A DNA stretch of 64,000 bases, taken from contig JAAEAF010014556.1 in the NCBI GenBank assembly GCA_011037195.1, positions 56,832-120,831 on the forward strand, in the 5' to 3' direction. A model generated the notes under the pieces. It was not told the origin of the DNA, did no database searches, and saw only the letters and a list, made by a program, of their open reading frames with translations. A program made the translations under genes and the position numbers. Positions 45,807-56,309 of the stretch are shown here, piece after piece. Each line of letters begins with the position of its first letter. Position 1 is the first letter of the stretch. The DNA is from Triatoma infestans (Eukaryota; Arthropoda; Insecta; Hemiptera; Reduviidae).

Positions 45807-46090
45807 TTTTTATAAATTTTCCAACGCAAATAGAATATACAATGTCACCAAATACAACCAAGTACGTATATAATGTAAATACAACATGTCATCCATACTA
45901 CAAACCGCATCGAACACTGCACAAATCGCTTAATAAAACAGCTCAGTGTGGGTAGAACGCTACCGACTCGCTTCGGTTGAAACAGCTGTGTCTGTTTTTA
46001 CCCTGGGCGATTTTTCCTTGAGCGATTGCTTGACCATGGAGGTGTGGATGTTTTCTTTCTACTTGTAAACATCTAAGCAGCATAACATAT

Positions 46091-46484
46091 TGTAATGTGT
46101 TTCTTTCTAAACTAGCTGCTGCAACTAGTTTTAAGTGGGTTCGTATAGATAAAAATACTCTAAACTTCAATAAAGAAAACACCAATTTATTGCTATACGC
46201 AATAAATTATTAAATACAACGCTTAATAATAATTATTTCACAGTTTAAACCACAAAAGTTCACTTTGTTCACTTTTCTACACTTTTCACAAACTAATAAC
46301 TTCGTTTGTAACTGGGAACTCTCTCAACTCTCTGTGGTCCCTCTATTTATACCGGTAGCGAACCTTCCAGAATCTTCTCAATTATTCCAGTCAAATCTAG
46401 AGCGCCGCCAGCGCTTCCTGCGGCCACTAAGAGAACCTTAGGTACCTGTCTTCTCTCCTAGATGGCACTACTGGCGGCGTTACA
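46091..46484 (-). mobile_element. Solo LTR, Ty3/gypsy-like
   Basis: Read on the minus strand it begins TGTAACGCCGCC and ends ACACATTACA, so the ends are the inverted pair TGTAA/TTACA with TG...CA termini. A TATA box (TATAAATAG, reverse of ctatttata near 46340-46348) lies about 140 bp in, followed by an initiator-like region. AATAAA-type signals lie near 46190-46200. ATAT flanks both sides (46087-46090 and 46485-46488), a 4-bp target duplication. No internal retroelement sequence is attached, as expected after recombination between two LTRs. The short frames within it are chance. Confidence 0.85.
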
Positions 46485-46564
46485 ATATGATATCTTTTAT
46501 CGAACCGCCAAGACAAAAATAGAAGATCTTGTGTTTTCTTGTGATGCCATAATTAAATACCAAT

Positions 46565-46790
46565 CAGGGAAGGGAATAGCTAAATGGCTAGCGTACTGGA
46601 CTCCCACGCGGAGGGCTGGGGTCGGGACCAGCTGTGCTACCCCTAGATTTTTTATCCCTACGAGCCTCTACAGCTCACTGTCCTGGACAGTGTTGTAACG
46701 AGAGAAGTTGTCCGGAGGGGGTAGTGCACTGAGATGGCTCCGGGCGCCAATGGCCACAGATGTTGACGCGCTTTAAATTAAAAAAAAAAA
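46565..46790 (+). mobile_element. tRNA-derived SINE, full length but diverged
   Basis: The head gggaagggaatagctaaatg matches the family, but the B box is mutated (GGTCGGGACC). The body cgagcctctacagctcactg and the 3' end gttgacgcgctttaaatt with an A tail are clear. ACCAATC before and ACCATTC after the tail may be an imperfect target duplication. Confidence 0.85.
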
Positions 46791-46794
46791 ACCA

Positions 46795-47925
46795 TTCGCG
46801 TGTATGTGTACTCTCTTGTTGAAAAAAATATGTTCCATTCAAAGTGGCCAAAATACTAGATGGCTAGCAACCAAATATCGCCCGACTATACTAGCTGGTA
46901 AATAAATAAGCTATGAATTAATTTACATTAGAGATATTGTAAGTTAACTTTAGTCGATTAAATAGTAATTTCAAGAATTATAATGGAACAAGATTTTTGT
47001 TTGTTTATTTGCTCTTATTATAATAAGTAATTATAGTCTTGGCTTGAGAGAGAATCTAATCCATGGTAATATCCCATTATGAGGGATTAGCCCTCAGCGG
47101 TGATCATGAGACAGCAGAGTTACTGGGTTGTTCTATAGTTTTGAAGGTAGATCTTTGATTAAAGGTGTCGAGGAGCTTGGAGGACGAGAGTTATGAATTT
47201 TATATATTAATATTACAATTTCTGATACATAAGTAATATGGAGATCTTTATGAAGAGAAAAGTTAGTTGTATAAAATAGAACATTTGTAAATTGACGTAG
47301 AATTTTGAGCATTTTGTTTATTTCTACGTTTAAGAGAGTAGTCATCGTGAAATTTCCTACGTTTTAGCGCAAATAAGTGTGTGTGTGTATGTATGTGGTG
47401 AGCTATAGCTGCTTGTAGTTACGTTAAACCCAAGTTATTGCACACATCAACTATATCCGCAGGCTCTATGTGTAGTATGTGTGTGTAGTTAGGCTGGATT
47501 CCCGCTGGCATGCCAAGATTCCTAAGAAGTGGCTTGTCTTCTTCCACCTACTGGGAATGAATTGCCTTATCACAAGACAGTTTCTGTCATTGTAGGTGTA
47601 CATATATATATTTTTTTAGTTTTTATTGTAATAAAGTTCCAATACAAAATATATTTGGCCTCTAATGTTATTTATTGTCTGTAAATAATGGTATAAGGGT
47701 GATGTTCCTGTTGGAGTAATTTGTAGCAATTTTTGTGAGAAATGTGCTATAGAAGTAAAATGTGATTTTCTGCCCAATTTATAATATCATACAGTGATAT
47801 CTGTTTGTAGCAAGCTATTGTAATTATGTAAAATTTAACTAGAAGTATCTTTCTCAAAATGTTTTATTGTAATACTATTGCAAGTTTCGATTATCGACAC
47901 CTTCTCCAACATTAGAACATTAGAA
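46795..47925. other. Stretch without recognisable gene
   Basis: AT-rich with short TG tracts near 47375. No supported element or gene. Confidence 0.4.
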
Positions 47926-47927
47926 TT

Positions 47928-48110
47928 TGTGAAGCGGATTAGCTTAGTGATAGCATGTTTGATTGGAATACGAATTGGTCTCGAGTTAGAGTGAAGTGCC
48001 CTGCCTTTAGATTGTCTCGCACTAGGGGACTCTTACAGTTCACTCTCAAAGTCTAGCATTGCACTGAGAAGGCTTCGGGCAGCGGTGACTACAGCGGCAA
48101 CAACACAGAT
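47928..48110 (+). mobile_element. Highly diverged tRNA-derived SINE
   Basis: Contains a degenerate A box (TTAGCTTAGTGATAGCATG), a B-box-like GGTCTCGAGTTAGAG and the 3' segment gcactgagaaggcttcgggc. The middle is shortened. Confidence 0.65.
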
Positions 48111-48424
48111 ACAAAAAATATTGAGGAAGATAATTAACAATTTATACTTCAGTACTATACCTACTAATATTGAGCACAGATATGAATTTTTACTTTTGCT
48201 TTACAAACTCATTATAAGCTAAACACCATTATGTAATTGCATTCTAGTCATTTAATAGTTACAAGAAGATAGTGAAAAATATCGGCATATTTATTTTAAA
48301 AAAATATTGACTTCTTTATCTGTTGTTTTCTGTTTTATCCTGTTGCTAATTGAGAAATTTCTTAAAAATCGGAATTTTTACCAAATGTTCCACAAATATT
48401 GGAACAGTACATTGCAAAATGATT

Positions 48425-49075
48425 GTAACGGCAAGAGAGAGAACACAAGCCCGACCGAGAGAAATTAGGTAAGATTAATTAGACGAGATATGAAGACACT
48501 GTTATAATATAGCTATAAGCTTACACAAACTGCACTGGACTTGTAATAATTTTATAGAATAAAGGGTTAGAGTAGAGTTATGACACGATGCGATGTGGTT
48601 GAATCTGATAGCTCGATGTCTAGATCTCTCACTGGCTTATATACAGGTTCTCCCCACTCTAGCCTGCTTAAGTCAGAGAGTACCAGAGAGAGTCTGTTTT
48701 GTCTCGTTCGGGCTTGTGTTCTCTCTCAAATTTTTCACACGTGAAAAATTTCTTCAGGAGAGGGGATGATGTAACGACAAGAGAGAGAGAACACATGCCT
48801 GACCGAGAGAAAAACAGACTCTCTCTGGTACTCTCTGAGTTAAGCAGGCTAGAGTGGGGAGAACCTGTATATAAGCCAGTGAGAGATCTAGACATCGAGC
48901 TATCAGATTCAACCATATATATCGCATCGTGTCATAACTCTACTCTAACCCTTTATTCTATAAAATCATTACAAGTCCAGTGCATTTGTGTAAGGTTATA
49001 GCTATATTAGAACAGTGTCTTCATATCTCGTCTAATTAATCTAACCTAATTTCTCTCCTCATCAACTCCATTATG
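48425..49075. mobile_element. LTR-like foldback (family L), copy 2
   Basis: An LTR start in plus orientation (TGTAACGGCAAGAGAG, 48435-48450) is followed after about 40 bp by a nearly complete LTR-like copy in reverse (about 48463-48725). A short palindromic spacer (aaatttttcacacgtgaaaa) comes next, and then a plus copy starting TGTAACGACAAGAGAG (48771). The plus copy has the TATA-like tgtatataagccagtgagag and matches 17925-18240. The arms are about 260-300 bp. This arises when two LTRs are joined head to head. No internal coding region is present. Confidence 0.65.
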
Positions 49076-49094
49076 TGATGAAGCATAAGTAGGG

Positions 49095-49440
49095 GAAGGC
49101 TGACATCTCAGCCCCCTCCTGGAAAACCGCTTTGAGTATATTTTACTTAGAAACGTTTTAAATAAAAAAAAAGATAGAGTTTAAGAAGTTGTATCAAGTT
49201 TAAGAAAAATCTATGGATCTGTTAATCGCGAAAAATTGGAATCGTCTTTTCATGAAATCTACGTATCGGATGTGATAGAGATGCCCAGACGGAACATCAT
49301 GTTTTAGTTTCCTGTGGTTATCCGTTTTTTTGATATTTTATAAATACATTCAATGAGAGAGAACTCAATTATGAAAATTTAACACGAGCATATTACTTCC
49401 TTTTACATCAATAAAAATAAAGTAAAAATTACAAAATAAA
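49095..49440 (+). mobile_element. Decayed family T copy (right half)
   Basis: Contains cagccccctcctgg, a degenerate aaacgttttaaataaaa segment, gatgcccagacggaacatca and the end cgagcatattacttcctttt. The left half is missing and the end hairpin is degraded. Confidence 0.5.
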
Positions 49441-49739
49441 TTTTATTTTGTAAAAAGGAGAAGAAAAATAAATAAAAAAGAATCAACAAGAAAATAAAGT
49501 TAAAGAAAAAAACAAAATTAAAAAAGAGATCTATTCTTCGCTGTCACAAAACAGGAATACAATTCTTTATATAATAATAGCGCAGATATTTTATACAATA
49601 CATCTTGCTTTAATATCTAAAATGTACCATTGTCATTTATTCTGCTTGTTTACATTACTTTTTTTTATCAAACATTTTTATTATTTACTTCCTGTTAATC
49701 AATATCAACAAAGTTCAAATAAAAAGAGGCATTTTTTTT

Positions 49740-49890
49740 TTGACAGCCTGCTTCTTTTTATGGTCATCGATTCACTATATCAACTGTATTTGCTCTGTGC
49801 AAGTGCTGTTTGACAAAACAATCCTGATGATGGGCGAATGCCCAGAAAATTTCTCTGATGCTTTCTAGCTCTGCGGAACCAACACAACGA
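49740..49890 (+). mobile_element. Foldback terminus with hammerhead-like core (family 1), copy 1
   Basis: Reverse-oriented cagcctgcttctttttatgg and tcatcga (49743-49770) are followed by plus-oriented CTGATGA (49824-49830). A fully paired 5-bp stem TGGGC/GCCCA with GAAT loop (49831-49844) leads into GAAAA. Sequence between this point and the ctctgatgc segment is deleted relative to 56334-56400, so helix III and helix I are gone. It ends in agctctgcggaaccaacaca. Confidence 0.55.
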
Positions 49891-50129
49891 CAAAAACAAA
49901 GATCCTTGTATTCAGTTTGAAAATAACATTGCAAACAACAAACGGGCTATTTTTATTTTCGTATAATGTTTTGAATTTAGTATTTTCTCTTGAAGTCATT
50001 TTCTTGTTATCCTGTGTAGTCCGGATGGTTAACTAATCGATTGTGGAATGTTGAATATGTGGATGACTCCGCAATGCTGAATAACATCAGATATTTTATC
50101 CATCGTAGCATGCATATTCATTTGTTCCT

Positions 50130-50159
50130 GACCGGTTTCGAATTTTCATCCATCTTCAG
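50130..50159 (-). ncRNA. Hammerhead-like core, family 2, left arm
   Basis: Minus-strand order: CTGAAGA (50153-50159), TGGATGAAAATTC (hairpin GGAT/ATTC with GAAA loop), GAAAC (50135-50139), CG, GTC (50130-50132). A type I hammerhead expects CTGATGA, helix II, GAAA, short helix III and the cleavage triplet GTC. Here helix III would be the two pairs AC/GT. The flanks can pair partly as helix I (ttgct with aggaa, one mismatch). One core base differs (A for T in CTGATGA) and an extra T precedes helix II. Confidence 0.45.
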
Positions 50160-50515
50160 AGCAAATTTACCAAGTTCGTGTAGAGAGTTCACTTCAACGT
50201 AATGTTTCTGTTACACTCAAACTTGTTGATGTGATGGATGCAAGAAATTATATCTATTTTATTAAAAAAAAAAATAAACAAAATTATGAGAAAAATGCAA
50301 GCTCGTTCGCAAAAAGGCTAACCAGGTAGAAGAGTCCAGTTACTGGGAGAGTTCATGAACTTTGATAGCATTGTCTACCCCTTCTTCTCACAGGGGAGGA
50401 TTTGAACGAACAATTAGAAGGCATTCCTTCAAGATAGTTTGGGCTAGACATTCAAAAACAGAACACTTATTTTTTTGAAATTTTTTTGAAGTATTAGTGT
50501 AAGTTAATAGTTTCT

Positions 50516-50710
50516 TTGCAAATAACTTGTACTTATTATTTTAATAGAATATATTTATTGTTAACAGTGGTGACTACTTTCTTATTTCTAATACTTCACT
50601 CTCTTAAACATATATACTTACAAGCCCCTTTACTAAACCGCTCGTGCTACACCACCTACTACTACAAACACACAAGCTACAACACAACATCACCATTTAC
50701 ATTTCATTGG
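50516..50710 (+). repeat. Dispersed repeat (family F), copy nested in a foldback arm
   Basis: Near-identical in order to the reverse of 6700-6860: gcaaataacttgtacttatt, gttaacagtggtgactactt, aagcccctttactaaaccgc. It lies within the insertion that splits the left arm of the foldback. The open frame here parallels that at 6658-7017 only because the DNA repeats. Confidence 0.7.
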
Positions 50711-51436
50711 TTTGTTGCTTGTATACATGTGGGGAGGTTATCAGGTCATGTTACTACGTGTGTATGTGTGTGTGTGTGTGTTTAATGATAAAATGGGATT
50801 ATTACAAACTATGATTAGACATTAGAAAATAGTGTATAATAAATAGCATGTTTTGAAGAATACTTTATAACTAAATTTTAATATTGTTGTTAAGTATGCT
50901 CAGTGTTTTATTAAGTCATTTTTATTAGGGGATGGGGCGTTAAATTAATTCAGGAAAATACTGTACTAATAAGAATAGATAAAGTTTGCAGAAAGGCAAT
51001 GCAAAGTTTATGGTCAGTTACAAGTTGTACAGGTAATAAATAAATGTGAAATATAAGCAGGGTTAATACAAGAAAATATGTAAAGTATGACCATAAACTT
51101 TGCATTGCCTTTCTTCAAACTTTGTCTATTCTTATTAGTAAAGTATTCTCCTGAAATAACTAATCCCCCCCCCAATAAAAATGACTTGATAAAACACTGA
51201 GCATACTTAACAACAGTATTAAAATTTAGTTATAAATATTCTTGAAAACATGCTATTTATTGTACGCTAATTTCTAATGTCTAATCATAATTTATAATAA
51301 TTTCATTTTATCATTAAACACACATACATTGTAACATAACCTTACAATCTCCCCACATATATACAACCAACAAGTGTGAGTGTAACAGAAACATTACGTT
51401 GAAGTGAACTCTATACACGAACTTGGTGAATTTGCT

Positions 51437-51465
51437 CTGACGATGGGTGAAAATCGGAACCGGTC
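51437..51465 (+). ncRNA. Hammerhead-like core, family 2, right arm
   Basis: CTGACGA (51437-51443), TGGGTGAAAATCG (51444-51456), GAAC (one A lost from GAAAC), CG, GTC (51463-51465). Same layout as the left arm, mutated at the GAAA box. Confidence 0.4.
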
Positions 51466-52084
51466 AGGACAAAATCAATATGCATGCTACGACGGATAAA
51501 ATACCAGATCATGGAAATCTTTAAATGGATTTTTTTTTTTTCATTTATTGCATAACCTAAAAATCTGATGACTCACATGATGATCTCTCAATCTCTAATT
51601 GACGAATTCAACTCCAAATCTGAGATCCAATAATTTTTTCTATTTATCCACAATCCAAAAAAACATTTATTCTATTACAGTGTTTGTGTTATTCTTTTAA
51701 TGGAGGGTAAAAACTTCGCTGTCATTTTTTGCAAAAAAGAAATATTGTAATTACCTGATGATAAATAAAGAAACAAAAAGGGGAAAAACCTACAGAAAAA
51801 ATATTTTATAATAGAGATTACACCGCTTGTGGAAAAAAAAAAGTATTGTGAGACGGCTAGAGTTTAGGTAGCAATGAGGGGGGGAGTTCGATTAAAGGCG
51901 AGAAAAAGGAAATAGCTATATGATCAGGAAAGGAGACGAAGTAGTAGATATAACACAAGAGGCTAGCAACAAAATTATGAAGACATTTTTCTATTAGGGG
52001 GCCACTCTGGCTAGTCCGTTCCACCCACATTCTGTCTGTACAAGATGGTGGTGAACCCCTTGGAGCAACCGATCCGGAAAACAT

Positions 52085-52345
52085 TTCACTGAGTCAACCA
52101 CCTCCTCTGGCCCTACTCTACTCTAGGAGCTAGGCAATTTCAAGCGGCCAGGTGTTCCACTTATTGGGCGGATATAAATACTTTGGACAACCACTCTCTT
52201 CACTATATATATACTCACTAAACTCTCTCTCTCTTTCTCTCTTCCTATACTCATATATATACTTGAGGTACAACACACTCACACAAACACATGCACAGTT
52301 TATCACCTCTTTATTGGATGGTGGAAGTTTGTATTAAGACGGGAC
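52085..52345 (+). mobile_element. Possible LTR-like promoter region
   Basis: Has a clear TATA box (GATATAAATAC near 52171-52181), a CT-rich segment downstream and ggaccagtagggactcgggc after the putative end. No defined ends, repeat partner or coding region is seen. It could equally be a chance promoter-like sequence. Confidence 0.25.
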
Positions 52346-52694
52346 CAGTAGGGACTCGGGCCCATGATGTAAGCTTACAGAGGCAAAACTCTTCTAATTT
52401 GCTACTTATAAAAACCTTCCGTCATTTTTACCTCACAATAAAAACTCTGACATTTACCATTAAATCTAAAAATTATTTTTATTTTTTCATTTTATTTTAT
52501 TTATTTAAGATGTTTCTGTTTTATTCCTAATTAATAAAAGGAAGTATTATTTCTTTTTGAAGTGTCCATAAAATATTTATTTCTAATTATTTAAATTCTA
52601 ACTTATCTATTAACAAAATAGAAACTGATATGAAAGACACGGATTTTACTTACTTACTGAAATTTACTTGGATAAATGTTTCAAACAAAAGTGA

Positions 52695-52795
52695 CAGGTT
52701 GTTGTAGTTGGTTACGCAGAACTGGAAAGCATCAGAGATATTTTCCGTGATAGCCTGCTACTTTTTGTGGTCATCGACGGGTTTCGGTGGTTCAA
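52695..52795 (-). mobile_element. Foldback terminus (family 1), copy 2, core partly lost
   Basis: The minus strand reads GAAAC CC GTC GATGACCACAAAA, then gcaggctatcacggaaaa, tatctctgatgctttcc and agttctgcgtaacc. The GAAAC-NN-GTC part matches 56334-56343, but the CTGATGA side is not present upstream. Confidence 0.5.
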
Positions 52796-52799
52796 AAAT

Positions 52800-53985
52800 T
52801 TAAGTTCAAATTCTTTTTTAGACAGGGCCTCGTAAAAATAAAGTATCATTTATCGAAATTCTTAAATTCCTGTAATTGCTTTAAAATGGAAGATTAAAAT
52901 AATTCTTCTTTTTATTTATTTTTTTCTCTTTCTTTTAATGCCATGTATAAGTAGCCATATTTTTAGAAAAATCTCGTTTTTAGAGATAGGTCTAAGACGT
53001 TTGAAACTGGATGGAACTCTTACACATCTCTTCTATTCAAATTCTTACTGTTCTAATTCCATACTAAATGTTTATTTGCTCTTATTGAGATGGTTAGATA
53101 TACATGTACTTAAATGGCGAACCAGCAGAACTTTCATTTTGCCCTGTCTCAGAAAGATCTTTCAAATAAAAATTATATATATTATGAACGCAATTAGTAT
53201 AATAACCTAGATCAGAGATACCTGCACTCCCATTTTTCATATTATAGTATAATGTTATGTAATTAAAATACATTAAATCGTTATATTCATTGATATAATT
53301 ATATTTATAATAAAATTTAAGTTATCTTAATAATAAAACCTTATTAATTAGTAATAAAGAAATATCAGTGTAGTAATGAATTTAATAATTTAATATCAAT
53401 GATATTAGGAGAATATAGGCTTGGAATATAGAGAATTTGGAAAGCCAATTTAATATCTTACCTCTATAATAAATATGATACCACAGAGGAATTAGGTAGG
53501 CTCAGAAGCTGAGAATTAACACCATCCATATCAAGAAGCAATCTCTGATATCTTTGCCCTCTCCTCCCACCGGGTAGTCTCGATTTGAAACTACCGGTTA
53601 ATTTGGAAACGGCAACATCTACTGAAGTCTATTAAACTGTGAAATATAACGTTGTAAATGCATTTATTTAATTTTCATTTGGCCTTATATTTTATATATT
53701 GAATAATAATTTTAATTTTCAATAAAAAATAAACATTTGAAAATTCATATTCTGATCTAGTATTAAGGAGAGGCTAGGTAATCTTCTTGATCACTTCTCC
53801 ATGAAAATAAAGCCTTATCACTTCTTTTGAGACTAAGCTCTGCACTTTTGGAAATCTATTACAATCTTGTATGAAACACTAAATCTACTTTCGGTTACCG
53901 CAATTATCACGATTAATTGACAAATTTTCTATAATCATGCAAGATTACTAAAAGTTTAGTTGGAATTGCCACTAAAGATGGTGGC
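52800..53985. other. Stretch without recognisable gene
   Basis: AT-rich. The plus-strand frame 52938-53210 has no recognisable domain. Confidence 0.4.
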
Positions 53986-53994
53986 AGTTATATT

Positions 53995-54105
53995 TGTTGT
54001 GGTGGTTGGTTCCGCAGAGCTGGAAAGCATCAGAGACATTTTCCATGGTGATGACCACAAAATGAAGCAGGCTACCACGGAAAATGTCTCTGATGCAGTC
54101 ATATT
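53995..54105. repeat. Inverted pair of family 1 terminal repeats
   Basis: gcatcagagacattttcc (about 54029) and its inverse ggaaaatgtctctgatgc (about 54079) enclose tgatgaccacaaaatgaagc, giving a hairpin of about 65 bp flanked by the ttggttccgcagagctgg terminus. Family 1 terminal repeat lies here in both orientations. Confidence 0.65.
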
Positions 54106-54174
54106 TGTTTACCTACTGACAGCGCTTTCTAACTGAACTCCTTAGCAAAGCTTTGTAATAGCAGTTTAAATTTC

Positions 54175-54369
54175 AACCTAACTCACGGGTTAATTTATTC
54201 TTTCGGTAAAATGATTCAAATAAAAGTGATAGGCTTTCATTTGTGTAAATAGAATGCGAAGCGTAAAAAAATCTTGGAGCCGAATATCTAGAAAGTATTC
54301 AGTAAAGAGCACTTCCAGTTGGCGACTTCTTCTAGCTTCTTGCGATTTCCGTTTTTGGGATATTTTGTT

Positions 54370-54400
<31 letters not shown>

Positions 54401-54545
54401 ACAAACACACACACAGAGTGAGAAAGTCTCAATCACTCTTCTCCTGTTCACATACACTCACCATTCGCTAATTTTTTACTACTGACCATTTTTTTTGTAT
54501 TTAGGAGATTTCAAAACGAGTATTTCCGGTGAAATATCATTTTTG
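54175..54545 (+). mobile_element. Decayed family T copy (right half) with CA microsatellite
   Basis: Contains aaataaaagtgataggcttt, gagcacttccagttggcgac, cgtttttgggatattttgtt, a CA run at about 54371-54395, then caccattcgctaattttt and cgagtatttccggtgaaa. The terminal hairpin is missing. Confidence 0.6.
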
Positions 54546-54574
54546 AACTACAATCATGAAATCTAATTGATGAT

Positions 54575-54870
54575 ATTGTGATGATGTTGTAGTAGCGTAT
54601 AGCACAAGCGGTTTAGTAAAGGGCTTTGGGTATGTTTAAGATAGTGTATCAGAAATAATCAAGAGATCACACTGTTTTTAAAATAGATATATTCTCGCAG
54701 TAAATTTAAGTACTTTTCAATAACACAATAATATGCTTATTAATATACAGAAACTAGCTAAAATAAACTCTTATGTTTTAACTTATAACTGGCAATGATG
54801 TTTACCGGTAGAATGTCTAATTCAGACTGTCTTGAAAGCCTGCCTTCTCTTGTTTATACAAATCTTCTCC
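54575..54870 (-). repeat. Dispersed repeat (family F), diverged copy
   Basis: Same order as 6700-7010: gcggtttagtaaagggcttt, tgtttaagatagtgtatcag, tattaatatacagaaac, gaatgtctaattcagactgt. More diverged than the copy at 50516. Confidence 0.55.
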
Positions 54871-55317
54871 TTTGAGAAGGGCAAAAGACAAAGGTAACAG
54901 AGTCCTATGAACTCTTCTTGTAACTCTAGTCTTCAACCTGGGTATACTCTTTCTGCCAGCGAATGTTAGAATATTCTTGAGATAATATTTTTCACATAAA
55001 ATATATTTCTGGCATCCATCACAATCGCCAATACTTATTGTTAAAGTAATTAGAGAAAGTAAAATAAAATAAATAAATCCAGATGATATTTGGGGAATCG
55101 TTTCAATGTGATTCGATAAAGCCTGTGGCCTTACTTTGGCTAATTCATTTTATATTTTTTATTTATAATATAAAACATTACCTTATACAGAATTAAGTTA
55201 TCAAATGGAGTTATGCTTGATTAGGAACTACTATAAATACCTTCATTAGATATCCATTCTCTTGACGGCCTATCGAGATGTAAGTTTATGCGGCACAATC
55301 CTACATACATTTTTTAC

Positions 55318-55475
55318 CTGTCCAAAGCATGCAATTGGCAGCTAAGTGGGACTTTAGACACGCCCAGTTCTGCAGCAAGTGCACGATTACTTCTGGTTAG
55401 ATTTGACTCGATTGCTTCTCGTAAAGGATCAGGTATCTTCACCCGATGGCTGTTCTAAACTTGTCTTCTTCCTAA
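55318..55475 (-). pseudogene. Transposase-like helix-turn-helix fragment
   Basis: The minus-strand frame reads KIPDPLREAIESNLTRSN, then RALAAELGVSKVPLSCQL. This is a helix-turn-helix of the kind found at the N terminus of Tc1/mariner-like transposases. The downstream catalytic domain is absent. The plus-strand frame over it is a shadow. Confidence 0.4.
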
Positions 55476-55708
55476 AGTCGTGTTACCAATATTTAATTTT
55501 TGAAACCAAAGCCGGGCCATATACTGAACAGGAAAATATTTTCACAAAGAACACTTACAGCTTCAGCAGCTGTACTCTTGTTTTTTTTTTTGGTAGTGAC
55601 GATAAAACTGTAATAACACAGACTTGCACACTGTAAAATTATTCTTAAAAAGAGAGAGTGTATAAACTGATTTTTGTCTGAGCAAAGTTTGTGTTGTCAC
55701 ACTGTTTT

Positions 55709-55902
55709 GTAATGACATGGAAAGACATACCAATGTCAAACAGACAGCTGCTATCTTAATAACTGATGGCAGTAATAAAAGGACAATTTATAACCTGCGA
55801 CCAAGACAAACGATTAACAAAGCCTTTTCATCAATACTGTACATCAAAAAGCAAGCACCGAATAAGGTCAGCAAACTACGAAGGTCGCACATGGTCGCAC
55901 AC
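55709..55902. mobile_element. Small inverted-repeat element, diverged second copy
   Basis: Shares gtaatgacat, then ccaatgtcaaa, the gctgctatc area and the end aaggtcgcac/atggtcgcac with the element nested at 16023-16298. The right inverted terminus is lost. Confidence 0.55.
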
Positions 55903-55919
55903 TAGGACAGATGTCTTGG

Positions 55920-56305
55920 TGTGAGTGTGGCCAACACCAATATATAAACTCTATCTTATACAACGAGATTATTATATCTTCTACGACCAAACGAGCACGT
56001 CTATATATACGAGCGGCAATTATTATACACAGTTATATTCAAACTTATCATTCTCTTAGTTGTGCACTTTAGTTCAGTTATTCTATCATACTAATTTATC
56101 TTCTATTTATTACTAAGTATTTTATTGTAGTTATTAGTTACCATTTATTACGTTAAAATCATTGCTAAAATACAGTTTATTTTTATAAAATCCGTTTCAA
56201 TAATTCGAGCACTAACTTCCAAAATCTCTCAACTAACTTCCGCCCTCTTCAAGACATCTGCTACTCCAGGAATCACACAACAAACGATTCCATTACAGTT
56301 TTACC
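55920..56305. other. AT-rich stretch leading into a hammerhead-like motif
   Basis: Carries TATA-like words (atatataaac, ctatatatacgagc), then a T-rich region ending in attccattacagttttacca just before the motif at 56310. It may be part of the same retroelement, perhaps its promoter side; no coding sequence is seen. Confidence 0.35.
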
Positions 56306-56309
56306 ACCA

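Larger units (their letters stand above)
44861..46003. mobile_element. PIF/Harbinger-type derivative, split by a nested unit
   Basis: The ends carry GTAAAGACAGACACAGCTGT (complete at 45212-45231) and, on the minus strand at the right, GTAAAAACAGACACAGCTGT ending at 46003, extending inward to AACCGAA (about 28 bp). The leftmost 13 bp of the left end also occur at 44862-44874 because the GC-rich unit at 44875-45211 duplicated them on insertion. Inside are a MADF-like piece on plus and a transposase-like piece on minus. The DDE core is missing, so the element is a deletion derivative. A host 3-bp target duplication could not be confirmed. Confidence 0.65.
50091..51503. mobile_element. Large foldback element with hammerhead-like cores in both arms
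   Basis: Long inverted arms: the right arm is 51086-51503, and the left arm is 50091-50236 plus 50711-51020, interrupted by about 475 bp that includes a family F copy. The spacer between the arms is about 65 bp. The terminus is tattttatccatcgtagc, and the same terminus begins another copy at 63818. Each arm carries CTGANGA, a 13-nt hairpin and GAAAC CG GTC or a near variant, on minus at 50130-50159 and on plus at 51437-51465. No transposase frame is present. It could be a non-autonomous retroelement dimer or a foldback transposon. Confidence 0.75.

Noticed and set aside
54190..54432. Minus-strand frame with Val/Cys repeat
   Set aside because: The repeat is the CA microsatellite read as protein; the region is a family T copy.
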